Source: Verrucosispora sioxanthis (GTDB lineage Bacteria > Actinomycetota > Actinomycetes > Mycobacteriales > Micromonosporaceae). From it: a stretch of DNA of 64,000 nt. Of the stretch, positions 1 through 8,060 are shown one piece after another. Where the stretch lies: positions 806,001-870,000 of the forward strand of contig NZ_SAIY01000002.1 of the NCBI RefSeq assembly GCF_010560025.1, written 5' to 3'. A program made the translations under genes and the position numbers. Positions within the stretch are counted from its first letter, which is position 1, and each line of letters begins with the position of its first letter. A model generated the notes under the pieces. The model was not told the DNA's origin. It did not search any database and saw nothing but the letters and a program-made list of their open reading frames with translations.

Positions 1-13
1 CCCCGGTCACATC

Positions 14-42
14 TGAGCACGCGGTGACTCCCCGCGTGCTCA
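14..42. terminator. perfect hairpin at the left window edge
   Basis: An 11-bp perfect inverted repeat (14-24 with 32-42) surrounds a 7-nt loop. There is no T tract. It lies beyond the amcA 3' end and probably terminates transcription of amcBA or of a convergent gene to the left of the window. Confidence 0.5.
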
Positions 43-84
43 CGCATGTGCCCGCTAGGCGGCGGCGTGCAGCACCCGACGAGT

Positions 85-134
85 CGAGGGCCCACCATGG
101 CCGGATGCTGTTCCGGCGGCGTGGCGGGCCCTCG
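85..134 (-). terminator. terminator-like hairpin after amcA
   Basis: The outer arms 85-96 and 123-134 pair with one mismatch, and an inner stem (100-105 with 112-117) extends the hairpin. It starts 11 nt past the stop codon of the precursor gene, as expected of the terminator of the amcB-amcA transcript. No U tract is seen. Confidence 0.55.
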
Positions 135-145
135 GCACCGACGGG

Positions 146-382
146 TCAGCGGGGACGGTTGTTCCAGTTGTAGAACGTCGGGATGTTCTCGAAGTGGTTC
201 CAGGCGCAGACCGCACTGGCTCCGTCGCCACCGGCCACCTCCGCCCGTAGTCGACGCGCGACCTCGGCCTCGTGGAGCAGGGCGTTGAGTCCGGCAGCGA
301 CCGCCCGCACCCGGTCGGCGACCCGGTCGGGCTCGTCTCCCGTCGCGGTCTCAGGCTCCCGGTGACTGGTGGTCTCGGGCAT
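146..382 (-). CDS. amcA: cyclophane RiPP precursor peptide, AmcA-like
   Basis: This 78-residue peptide has a charged helical leader (about residues 1-58) and a C-terminal core in which four aromatic-X-X triplets occur: WNH (61-63), FEN (64-66), FYN (70-72) and WNN (73-75), then a basic tail RPR. Aromatic-X-X triplets ending in Asn are the usual substrates of radical SAM enzymes that join the aromatic ring to the beta-carbon of the third residue (three-residue cyclophanes). The ATG at 382 lies inside the 3' end of the preceding radical SAM gene, a 32-nt overlap that implies translational coupling. The precursor follows its enzyme instead of preceding it. The name AmcA is recalled from the family of multiple-cyclophane RiPPs and was not checked. 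There is no transporter or protease gene on the right-hand side; the left side is outside the window. Confidence 0.75.
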   Translation of the reverse strand: MPETTSHREPETATGDEPDRVADRVRAVAAGLNALLHEAEVARRLRAEVAGGDGASAVCAWNHFENIPTFYNWNNRPR

Positions 383-1484
383 GCTCCAACACTCCCTCCA
401 GTAGGCGGATCTTGCTGTTGCGGCAGTGCTCGGTCTCCGTACCGTCAAAACGCCCCAGCTCGAAGTAGCGGTTCGCCGCGTGGCCTCCGCCACAGAAGCC
501 GAAGTACGGGCAGGAGGAGCGACACGCCTCCACGCCGTCGATGAACTCACCGACCCAGGTTGTGCGCTCCGCCGCGGCCAGGATGGTGTGCAACGGGGTG
601 GTGAGCACGCTTCCGCTGGAGAAGTCGCCGTAGCGGGAATCGGTGAAACCAGCCAGTTCGGGCGAGAGCACCACGACCGAGCCGTCGTACGCCACGGTCG
701 GTATCGGGTCGAGCCGGCCGGGCAGCAGGTCGTCCGCCGTACCGTCCAGCACCGCCGCGGCGTACCGCAACGACCACTCCACCTCCCGCAGGTGGATCCG
801 GGGATCCCGCCGCCAGGCCGAGACCAGCTCGGCCCAGAACCCGGTCACGGCCGGGGCGGCATGGGCGTTGTCCCGGGTGTTGACGCCCTCGGTCTCCTCG
901 ATGTTGACGCCGAGCACCTCACAACCGAGGTCGAGGAAGTAGTCGTACAGTTCGGTGGCCCGGCCGGGGGACGGGTCGTTCACCACCGCGAGCGCCGAGA
1001 ACGGCAGCCCGTGCCGACGCAACGCGGCCACCCCGCGGACGATCCGGTCGTACGCCGGCCGACCCGCCCGGGTGACCCGCTCACCGTTGCGTTCCCGAGG
1101 CCCGTCCACGCTCACGCTCACCCGCATCCGGTGCCGGGCGAAGAACTCGCACCAGGCGTCGTCGATCAGGGTGGCGTTGGTCTGGACGTGGTGCTCCACC
1201 TCGGGCCCGAAGGGTGCCATCAACGCCGCCAGCCGCTCCCGGCCGGCGGCCAGCGGCTCCCCGCCGTGCCACACCACCGAGAACCGGTCGGTGGCCGCCC
1301 ACCGGTTCACCGAGGCGGCCACCGCCTCGGCCACCGCCACCGGCATCTGCCGGTCCGCCGCCCGAAACGGCAGGTAGCAGTACGCGCAGTCGAGATTGCA
1401 GAGGGTGGTGGGCTGCATCACGACATACGACGGGACGGTGGCCAGGCCCCGCATCCCGCCCAATGACCGTCCCCGCGCAGCCAT
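351..1484 (-). CDS. amcB: radical SAM/SPASM cyclophane-forming peptide maturase, AmcB-like
   Basis: The 377-residue protein has the radical SAM cluster motif CNLDCAYC (Cys29, Cys33, Cys36) and a C-terminal SPASM-type Cys set (Cys321, Cys325, Cys331, Cys354) for auxiliary iron-sulphur clusters. WHGGEPL after strand 2 and SVSVDGP are typical of SPASM peptide maturases. Its expected role is to reduce SAM to a 5'-deoxyadenosyl radical and form C-C crosslinks in the adjacent 78-residue precursor. The start has a strong GGAGGAGG Shine-Dalgarno 3-10 nt upstream; Met11 is an alternative. It lies 146 nt downstream of purM, probably on its own transcript with amcA. Assignment to the AmcB subgroup rests on the partner peptide and is less certain than the radical SAM/SPASM call. 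Confidence 0.85.
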   Translation of the reverse strand: MAARGRSLGGMRGLATVPSYVVMQPTTLCNLDCAYCYLPFRAADRQMPVAVAEAVAASVNRWAATDRFSVVWHGGEPLAAGRERLAALMAPFGPEVEHHVQTNATLIDDAWCEFFARHRMRVSVSVDGPRERNGERVTRAGRPAYDRIVRGVAALRRHGLPFSALAVVNDPSPGRATELYDYFLDLGCEVLGVNIEETEGVNTRDNAHAAPAVTGFWAELVSAWRRDPRIHLREVEWSLRYAAAVLDGTADDLLPGRLDPIPTVAYDGSVVVLSPELAGFTDSRYGDFSSGSVLTTPLHTILAAAERTTWVGEFIDGVEACRSSCPYFGFCGGGHAANRYFELGRFDGTETEHCRNSKIRLLEGVLEHARDHQSPGA

Positions 1485-1630
1485 CGCCCTCCTCCGTAGC
1501 GGTCTTGGGCTGCCGGGCGCGACCCGGCCTGGGCCCGCCCCACAGCTCTCGAGGGTGCCCTTCAGGCTAGGCGGCGACGGCCACTCGGGTGAAGCCCTGA
1601 TCAGGTGGTCGGACGATCAGCGCAAAGTCA

Positions 1631-2785
1631 TCATCCTCGGGTGTGCTGGCCGACCATCCGCACCTCACCGGTGCCCTCGATGATCTCGCCGACCTGCCAG
1701 GCGTCGACGCCCCGTCCGGTGAGCGTGGCCAGCGCCCGGTCGGCGTCCTCCGCCGACACGATGGCGAACATGCCGACGCCCATGTTGAAGGTCGCCTCCA
1801 TCTCCGGGTCCTCGATCCGGCCCTTGGACTGGACCAGGTCGAAGACCGGCTGCGGCTTCCACGTCGACCGGTTGACCACGGCGTCCACGTGTTCCGGCAG
1901 GATCCGCACCAGGTTGCCGGGAATGCCACCGCCGGTGACGTGGGCCAGGGCCCGTACCTCGGCCTCGGCGATCAGCTTGAGGCAGTCCTGCGCGTAGATC
2001 TTGGTGGGGGTGAGCAGTTCCTCGCCGAGGGTGCGCTGGCGGCCGAAGTCGTCGATCACCACGTCCAGTCGCATCCGGCCGGCACCGAGCAGGACGTGCC
2101 GGACCAGGGAGTAACCGTTCGAGTGCAGGCCCGACGACCGCATCGCGATCACCACGTCGCCCACCTCGACCCGCTCGGAGCTGAGGATCTCGCTCTCCTC
2201 CACCACACCGACACCGGTGGCGGAGATGTCGTACTCGTCGGGGCGCAGCACACCCGGGTGCTCGGCGGTCTCCCCACCCAGCAGCGCGCAGCCCGCGTAC
2301 CGGCAGCCGTCGGCGATGCCGGCGCCGATCTCGGCGACCTTGTCCGGCACGACCTCGCCGGTGGCGATGTAGTCGAGCAGGAACAGCGGCTCCGCACCGC
2401 AGGCGACCAGGTCGTCGACGACCATCGCGACGAGGTCGATGCCGACCGTGTCGTGGATGTCCATCTGCTGGGCGATCACCAGTTTGGTGCCGACGCCGTC
2501 GGTGGAGGAGGCCAGGATCGGGTGCTTGTACTTCGTGGTGTCCAGCCGGAACAGGCCGGCGAAACCGCCGAGGTCACCCATCACCTCCGGCCGGCGGGTC
2601 TGCTTCACCTTCGACTTGAGCAGCTCCACGGCACGGTCACCGGCCTCGATGGACACCCCGGCGTCCGCGTACGAGACCGCGCGTTTGCGCGCCGGACGGC
2701 CGGAACCGGCCGTCCAGGGCTGACGGTCCCCGCCAGCGCCGCTCGGGCTGCCTCCTGCGCCGCTGCGCTCGGACACGTGCGTCAC
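1631..2785 (-). CDS. purM: phosphoribosylformylglycinamidine cyclo-ligase (AIR synthetase)
   Basis: PurM closes FGAM to aminoimidazole ribotide with ATP, step 5 of purine synthesis. The 384-residue protein has the family sequence throughout: [12 protein letters not shown] near the N-terminus, the [10 protein letters not shown] loop, [28 protein letters not shown] and [11 protein letters not shown] Gly/Ser-rich extension of about 36 residues precedes the conserved part, as often seen in actinomycetes. The GTG start is preceded by AGGGGAG at good spacing. It follows purF by 64 nt on the same strand and is very probably co-transcribed with it. Confidence 0.97.
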   Translation of the reverse strand: MTHVSERSGAGGSPSGAGGDRQPWTAGSGRPARKRAVSYADAGVSIEAGDRAVELLKSKVKQTRRPEVMGDLGGFAGLFRLDTTKYKHPILASSTDGVGTKLVIAQQMDIHDTVGIDLVAMVVDDLVACGAEPLFLLDYIATGEVVPDKVAEIGAGIADGCRYAGCALLGGETAEHPGVLRPDEYDISATGVGVVEESEILSSERVEVGDVVIAMRSSGLHSNGYSLVRHVLLGAGRMRLDVVIDDFGRQRTLGEELLTPTKIYAQDCLKLIAEAEVRALAHVTGGGIPGNLVRILPEHVDAVVNRSTWKPQPVFDLVQSKGRIEDPEMEATFNMGVGMFAIVSAEDADRALATLTGRGVDAWQVGEIIEGTGEVRMVGQHTRG

Positions 2786-2849
2786 GGTTCTCCCCTTTGT
2801 GGTTCTCGGCTGTCGCGTCGACGGTGACCGGCGCCGCAGCCGGGTGGTG

Positions 2850-4409
2850 CTACGGGCGGTTTGTGGTCGCCGACGGTTGGCGGTTGCCGAAGTTGTCGAG
2901 TTGCGGGACGAGTTGCTCGGCGGATCCGATCTCGTCGGCCGAGTGGTTGGCGACCCGGCGGCCGATTCCTTCGAGCACGTGCTTGCCGATCAGGTTGCCG
3001 ACCGGCAGTTCGATCGGGTACTCCCCGTCGAAGCAGGCGCGGCAGAGTCGGGTCTTGGGCTGCTCGGTCGCGGCGATCAGGCCGGACAACGAGACGTAGC
3101 CCAGCGTGTCCGCGCCGATCGAGCGCCGGATGCCGTCGTTGTCGAGGCCGTTGGCGAGCAGTTCGGCACGGGTGGCGAAGTCGATGCCGTAGAAGCACGG
3201 CCAGGAGACCGGCGGCGAGGAGATGCGTACGTGCACCTCCACCGCGCCGGCCTCGCGCAGCATCCGCACGATCGCGCGCTGGGTGTTGCCGCGGACGATG
3301 GAGTCGTCGACCACGACCAGACGCTTGCCCCGTACGTTCTCGCGTAGGGGGTTGAGCTTGAGTCGGATGCCGAGCTGGCGCAGCGTCTGCGACGGCTGGA
3401 TGAAGGTGCGGCCGACGTAGGGATTCTTCACCAGGCCGGCACCGTAGGTGATGCCGGATCCCTCGGCGTAGCCGATCGCCGCCGGCGTGCCCGACTCGGG
3501 CACCGGGATCACCAGGTCGGCGTCGACCGGGTGTTCCTTGGCCAGTTGCCGCCCGATCTGCACCCGGGCGGCGTGCACGTTGCGGCCGGCGATGGTGGCG
3601 TCCGGGCGGGCGATGTAGACGTACTCGAAGAGGCAGCCCTTGGGCTCGGGGGCGGCGAACCTGGTGGACCGCAGCCCCTCCGCGTCGATCGCGATCAGCT
3701 CGCCCGGCTCGACCTCGCGGACCACGCTGGCACCGACGATGTCCAGCGCGGCGGTCTCGCTGGCCACCACCCAGCCGCGCTCCAGTCGGCCCAGCACCAG
3801 CGGACGCACGCCGTGCGGGTCGCGCGCGGCATAAAGGGTCGACTCGTCCATGAAGACGAAGCTGAACGCGCCCCGCAGTCGCGGCAACACCTCCAGCGCG
3901 GCAGCCTCGACGGAGAGATCCGGCCGGCTGGCCAGCAGCATGGTGACCAACGAGGTGTCGTTCGTCGAACCGTCGGTGCCCAGGCCGCGCTCGGCCACCT
4001 CGCGCTGCAACTCGGCGGTGTTGACCAGGTTTCCGTTGTGCGCCAGCGCGATGGTGGTGCCCGAACTGGTCGCCCGGATGGTCGGCTGGGCGTTCTCCCA
4101 GGTCGACGCGCCGGTGGTGGAGTAACGCGCGTGCCCGATCGCGACGTGACCACGCAGGCTGGCCAGCGTCGGCTCGTCGAAGACCTGGGCCACCAGGCCG
4201 AGATCCTTGTAGACCACCACGCCGGAGCCGTCGCTGACCGCTATCCCGGCCGCCTCCTGCCCCCGGTGCTGCAACGCGTACAGCCCGAAGTAGGTCAGGT
4301 TGGCGACCTCCTCCCCCGGGGCCCAGACGCCGAAGACACCACACGCGTCCTGGGGGCCGGGTCGCTGGGGATCAAGGTCGTGGCTCAGCCGGCCGTCGCC
4401 TCGGGGCAC
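2850..4409 (-). CDS. purF: amidophosphoribosyltransferase
   Basis: PurF makes phosphoribosylamine from PRPP and glutamine, the committed step of purine synthesis. The protein (519 residues from this start) is an N-terminal nucleophile amidotransferase. The catalytic Cys in DACGVFG is residue 23, so a 22-residue propeptide must be removed to expose it. Other marks are [19 protein letters not shown] and the PRPP loop [13 protein letters not shown]. The GTG at 4409 is chosen because GAGGGAG lies 6 nt upstream and the resulting propeptide has the expected length; the frame stays open to an upstream start at 4559. It is the first gene of the purF-purM pair. Confidence 0.96.
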   Translation of the reverse strand: MPRGDGRLSHDLDPQRPGPQDACGVFGVWAPGEEVANLTYFGLYALQHRGQEAAGIAVSDGSGVVVYKDLGLVAQVFDEPTLASLRGHVAIGHARYSTTGASTWENAQPTIRATSSGTTIALAHNGNLVNTAELQREVAERGLGTDGSTNDTSLVTMLLASRPDLSVEAAALEVLPRLRGAFSFVFMDESTLYAARDPHGVRPLVLGRLERGWVVASETAALDIVGASVVREVEPGELIAIDAEGLRSTRFAAPEPKGCLFEYVYIARPDATIAGRNVHAARVQIGRQLAKEHPVDADLVIPVPESGTPAAIGYAEGSGITYGAGLVKNPYVGRTFIQPSQTLRQLGIRLKLNPLRENVRGKRLVVVDDSIVRGNTQRAIVRMLREAGAVEVHVRISSPPVSWPCFYGIDFATRAELLANGLDNDGIRRSIGADTLGYVSLSGLIAATEQPKTRLCRACFDGEYPIELPVGNLIGKHVLEGIGRRVANHSADEIGSAEQLVPQLDNFGNRQPSATTNRP

Positions 4410-4572
4410 CTGCCGCTCCCTCTTGCTGGTCTGGACTGGCCTGGCGGAACCACGGGGGTTGCTCCGCACCTCTCGGCCGGGGACCACACTGTCGTCGCCT
4501 GACAGTGTACGCGAATCCATGTCGCCACATACAGTCACATTATCGGCGCTCTGTGTCATCCAGTCTCAGCCG

Positions 4573-4935
4573 TCACCGCAGTTCGAGGGGCAGATACGCG
4601 GACAGGTCCGCGCGAGCACCACTCGCCTTTACGCGACCCTCCGTGACCGCCCGCACCCAGTCGAGTCGTCCCGTCGCCAAACCGAGCCAGGTTTCCGGAT
4701 CCATCTCCACCGTGTTCGGCGGAGTACCGCGGGTGTGTCGCGGCCCCGGAACGCACTGAACTGCACCGTAAGGTGGGACTCGCACCTCCACCGATCGGCC
4801 GGGGGCACCGTCCGCGAGGAGGGTCAACAGGGCCCTGACCGCCTCGCGGAGCACCGACCGTTCAGGTGTACGCCCCTCATCGAGCGCCGACAGTGCCGCC
4901 GCGACCGAGGCGGACTTTATGTACGGAGAGGACAC
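4573..4935 (-). CDS. sterol carrier family protein
   Basis: This 120-residue protein carries RSVEVRVPPYGAVQC, GTPPNTVEMDP, TWLGLATGRL and a C-terminal ADLSAYLP segment. That pattern is found in small actinobacterial sterol-carrier-type proteins encoded just upstream of purF. The biochemical role is unknown; it has no signal peptide or membrane segment. The GTG at 4935 begins the conserved part (SSPYIK), but no clear ribosome binding site precedes it, so the message may be leaderless or an upstream start at 5010 may be used. It lies 163 nt upstream of purF on the same strand and diverges from the secreted-protein gene to its right. Confidence 0.7.
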   Translation of the reverse strand: MSSPYIKSASVAAALSALDEGRTPERSVLREAVRALLTLLADGAPGRSVEVRVPPYGAVQCVPGPRHTRGTPPNTVEMDPETWLGLATGRLDWVRAVTEGRVKASGARADLSAYLPLELR

Positions 4936-5094
4936 GACGGGACGATACGGCGTGACCGCGCCGGCCGTCACGCTGGCCCTGGGTCGCGCCGATCCGGCCG
5001 GACAAGGCATAGTTGCCGACGGCGTATTCGTACCGTGATATTCCCCCGCCCGGCACCCGCCGGACAGGGGAGGTCAGTCCGGAAGGCGGTGGAC

Positions 5095-7278
5095 GTGTCA
5101 ACACACCGACGAGCCTGGCACAAGCGGGCCGGTGTGGTCGTGGCGCTGATGATCGGTGCCCTGCTCGCCGTCCCAGCCACACCCGCCTCCGCCGCTTCCG
5201 TCAACGTCGTGCCCGGCTCGGTGACCGTCAATGCCGGAAGCGACGCCACGGTGACCTTGCAGATCACCCCAGGCGAGGATGACACCAGCGCAGAGATCAG
5301 TCTGACCGGGCTTCCATCTGGCGTGAGCTGCGCCAGGGGCTGCGGAAGCATCGAGTTCAACGGGCCAGCGCCGAAAACACAACTACTGACGCTGCGGGCC
5401 AACGACAACGCCCGGAATGGCTCCAGTGGCGTCACCGTGCAGGTAGAACCGGACAACTCCGAGCCCGACACCGCCAACCTTCAGCTAACCGTCCGTGGTG
5501 AGCAGGCACCGCCACCGCCGCCGACGACGCAGGCGCCGCAGACGGTGCGGTCGATCTCCGGCAAGGTCGTCAACCAGGGCGGCGAGGCGGTGCCGAACGC
5601 GTACGTCCTGCTCAAGGACAGTGCCGGAAAGCAGCGGGACACCACCACCAACGGCGACGGCAACTTCCGGTTCACCGGCAGCAGCGACAACCCGATCGCG
5701 CCCGGGCGGATCGACATCGGCGCGAGCGCCGACAACAAGAACGCCGTGGCGAGCTTCACCGCCAACGCCGGGCAGAGCATCACCGGTCGGCGGATCACCC
5801 TCCCGATCGCGGCGGCCTCGGAGAGCCCGAGCGCCAGCCCGTCGGCCAGCGAGTCGGCGGTGCCGACCGAGGACCCGTTCGAGGACGAACTCGGCGAGGA
5901 CGAGGAGACCGCGGCCGAGAGCGCCGCCGCCCAGGCCGCGGCCTCCAACGAGGACTCCGGCGGTTTCGGCAACTGGCTGCTCATCCTGCTGGGTGGTCTC
6001 TTCGTGGCCGTCGGTGTCGGCACGATCGTGCTGCTGTGGATGAAGCGCAAGGAGAACGAGGACGGCGAGCCGGACGGTGACGTGCCCGCCGGTGCTCCGG
6101 CCGGCGCGGTCCCGGCCGCCCGTGGCTCGTTCGCCGGCGCGGACGACCAGACCCGGGTGGTGAACCGGGTCGGTGCCGCACCGGACCCGACGATGGTCGG
6201 CGGTCCCGGGTTGGCCAACGCGCCGACGATGATGCACCAGCCGGTGGTCGACGATGTCCCGCCGGACCCCTACGGCGCACCGCCGCAGCCCTACGGCGCG
6301 GCGAGCGGACCGGGTGGCTGGTCCGGTGCCGGCGGCTACGGCGACGAGCCGGGCGGTTACGGCGCTGCGGGCTACGGCAACGCCCCCTCGTCCGGCGGCG
6401 GCTACGGCAATGCCCCCTCGTCGGGCAGCGGCTACGGCAACGCCCCGGCCTCCGGCAGCAGCTACGGCAACAGCCCGTCGTCCGGCAGCGGCTACGGCAG
6501 CCGCGACTACGGTGCCGGCAACGCCGGCCCGGACTATCCCCCGGCGGGTGGCGGCTACGGCGAGCGGTACGACGAGCCGACCGGCCGCTACCAGGGTGAG
6601 GAAACGGCCTACCCGGCTCCCGCCGACCCGTACGCCACCGGGATGTACCAGCCGGACGCCGGCGGGCCGGGCTACGGCCAGACCGAGTCGGGCGGCTACG
6701 GGCGGAGCGAGGCCGGCGGCGACTACGGCCGCAACGAGCCCACCGGCGGCTACGGCCAGAGCGACCCGACGCGGGGTTACCGGCACGGCGAGTCGGGCGG
6801 GTACGGCCAGAGCGACGCGACTCGCGGCTACGGCGAGGGTGAGCCGGGCGGCGGCTACGGTCAGGCCGACCCGAACCGGGGCTACGCTGCGGGTCAGTCG
6901 GGTGGCGGCTACGGCGCGTCGCCGAATGGTGGATACGACCAGCCGGCCGGCGGCTACGGCCAGGATGCCGGGCACCAACGCGGTGGCTACGACAACACCA
7001 GCTACGACGGCGCCTACGAGCAGGGTGGCTACGGCGGCGCATACGGCCAGGACGCACCGTCACGTGGTGGGTACGACCAGGGTGGTTACGGCGGCGGCCA
7101 GGCCAGCGGCGGGTACGGCCAGGAGCCCCCACGCCAACGTGGTGGCTACGACGAAGGCTATGACCAGGGTGGCTACGGCCAGGGTGGCTACGGCGACCCG
7201 GCACAGGCCGGCCGCGGGCGACCCGACGGCGCACCCCAGGACCGTGGCGGCCGCCGCTTGGACTGGCTCGACGACTAG
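5095..7278 (+). CDS. membrane-anchored protein with carboxypeptidase-regulatory-like domain and Gly/Tyr-rich cytoplasmic tail
   Basis: The 727-residue protein has a Sec signal peptide (about 1-33, ending ATPASA). An extracytoplasmic Ig-like region follows (35-140), then a proline stretch and a carboxypeptidase-regulatory-like domain (about 145-240, SISGKVVNQGGEAVPNAYV). Next come an acidic Ser/Pro linker and one membrane helix (about 292-316). The stop-transfer MKRKEN puts the rest inside the cell. The tail of about 400 residues is dominated by repeated GGYG, GYG-N/Q and DPTRGY units, a low-complexity sequence of the kind associated with self-association. I do not recognise a named family and propose no enzymatic role. 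The start is GTG at 5095 with GGAAGG 8 nt upstream. It converges with purL, 19 nt away. Confidence 0.85.
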   Translation: MSTHRRAWHKRAGVVVALMIGALLAVPATPASAASVNVVPGSVTVNAGSDATVTLQITPGEDDTSAEISLTGLPSGVSCARGCGSIEFNGPAPKTQLLTLRANDNARNGSSGVTVQVEPDNSEPDTANLQLTVRGEQAPPPPPTTQAPQTVRSISGKVVNQGGEAVPNAYVLLKDSAGKQRDTTTNGDGNFRFTGSSDNPIAPGRIDIGASADNKNAVASFTANAGQSITGRRITLPIAAASESPSASPSASESAVPTEDPFEDELGEDEETAAESAAAQAAASNEDSGGFGNWLLILLGGLFVAVGVGTIVLLWMKRKENEDGEPDGDVPAGAPAGAVPAARGSFAGADDQTRVVNRVGAAPDPTMVGGPGLANAPTMMHQPVVDDVPPDPYGAPPQPYGAASGPGGWSGAGGYGDEPGGYGAAGYGNAPSSGGGYGNAPSSGSGYGNAPASGSSYGNSPSSGSGYGSRDYGAGNAGPDYPPAGGGYGERYDEPTGRYQGEETAYPAPADPYATGMYQPDAGGPGYGQTESGGYGRSEAGGDYGRNEPTGGYGQSDPTRGYRHGESGGYGQSDATRGYGEGEPGGGYGQADPNRGYAAGQSGGGYGASPNGGYDQPAGGYGQDAGHQRGGYDNTSYDGAYEQGGYGGAYGQDAPSRGGYDQGGYGGGQASGGYGQEPPRQRGGYDEGYDQGGYGQGGYGDPAQAGRGRPDGAPQDRGGRRLDWLDD
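6340..7210 (+). repeat. in-frame Gly/Tyr-rich repeat tract
   Basis: Degenerate direct repeats of roughly 24-39 nt encode GGYG- and YGNAPSSG-type units in the C-terminal tail of the preceding membrane protein. The period stays a multiple of three and the repeats are protein-driven. The tightest copies are at about 6380-6500 (four YGN(A/S)PSSG-like units). Confidence 0.8.
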
Positions 7279-7297
7279 CGCCGGGCACCGCGGGCGG

Positions 7298-8060
7298 TCA
7301 GGCGGCGGAAAAGACGCCCTGCCGCAGCAGTGGGATGACGTCGGAGGTGCCGAGGCGTACCGCGATCTCGACATCCTCGGCGAAGCCGCCCTCGATCAGC
7401 TCTCGGCCGGAGACACAGCCGCGGATCGCCGCCGGTACGTCGGGGATGCTGGCCAACGCGGCCAGTGCCGTGGCCGCCTCCACCGAGAGCCCGCCGGGCG
7501 CCCCGGAGAGGGCATCCAGCACGCTGGCCGCGCCCAGCTGGTCCTCCACCGACGGGCGCAGCGATCCGTCCGGCCACCGTTCACCGGCAGCCACCACGCC
7601 AATGGGGGCGGCAGTCGAGCCGTACCCCCGGCTGGTAAGCCAACGCCCGACGGCGCGGGCGTTGCGCAGGTTGGCCGCGACCACCGGTAGCCCGGTGGCG
7701 CTGGCGGCGGCGCTGATCGCCGATCCGTTCGGCGACGGCAGCACCAGGTCGGTCACCACCGGAGCCCGGCTCAGCGCGGCCGGCGACAGCGACCACGGAT
7801 GGTCACGGGTGACCTGCCGGCGGCCGGTCGCGGCGACCGCGCCGACCCGGCGGGCGTACGCGGCGGCCTGCTCACCCCAGGGGAACGGATGCACGCGCAT
7901 CCCCGACCCACCGCCACCTCGACGGTGGTGGTGAACGACAACACGTCCACCACCACCAGCGCGGCGCAGACCCGGCCGAGTTCGGCCGCACCCGCCAGGC
8001 CCCAGTCGAACCGGACCCCGATCCCGGTTGGGCGGATACGGCCGCGGCCAGCGCCTCAGC
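7298..8060 (-). pseudogene. ComB-like (2-phosphosulfolactate phosphatase family) domain with broken frame
   Basis: Across two frames the sequence reads [54 protein letters not shown] and [14 protein letters not shown], the order of conserved blocks in ComB-family phosphatases (about 245 residues). No ATG, GTG or TTG start suits the domain in the correct frame. The preceding Ala/Pro/Thr-rich acidic stretch links it to the purL C-terminus, so it is either a fusion partner of PurL or the remnant of a once separate gene. Frame changes fall at plus-strand 8016-8019 and 7901-7904. Its substrate in an actinomycete is unknown. Confidence 0.65.

Noticed and set aside
1512..1528. Small GCCGGG/CCCGGC hairpin between purM and the radical SAM gene
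   Set aside because: A 6-bp stem in 70 per cent GC sequence without a T tract is expected by chance.
5485..6978. A 497-codon minus-strand frame rich in Val, Ala and Arg
   Set aside because: It mirrors the Gly/Tyr repeats and linker of the plus-strand membrane protein, has no family resemblance and no ribosome binding site.
6340..7210. Regular repeats resembling a CRISPR or minisatellite
   Set aside because: The repeats are degenerate, in frame, and encode Gly/Tyr units within one protein; there are no unique spacers and no cas genes.
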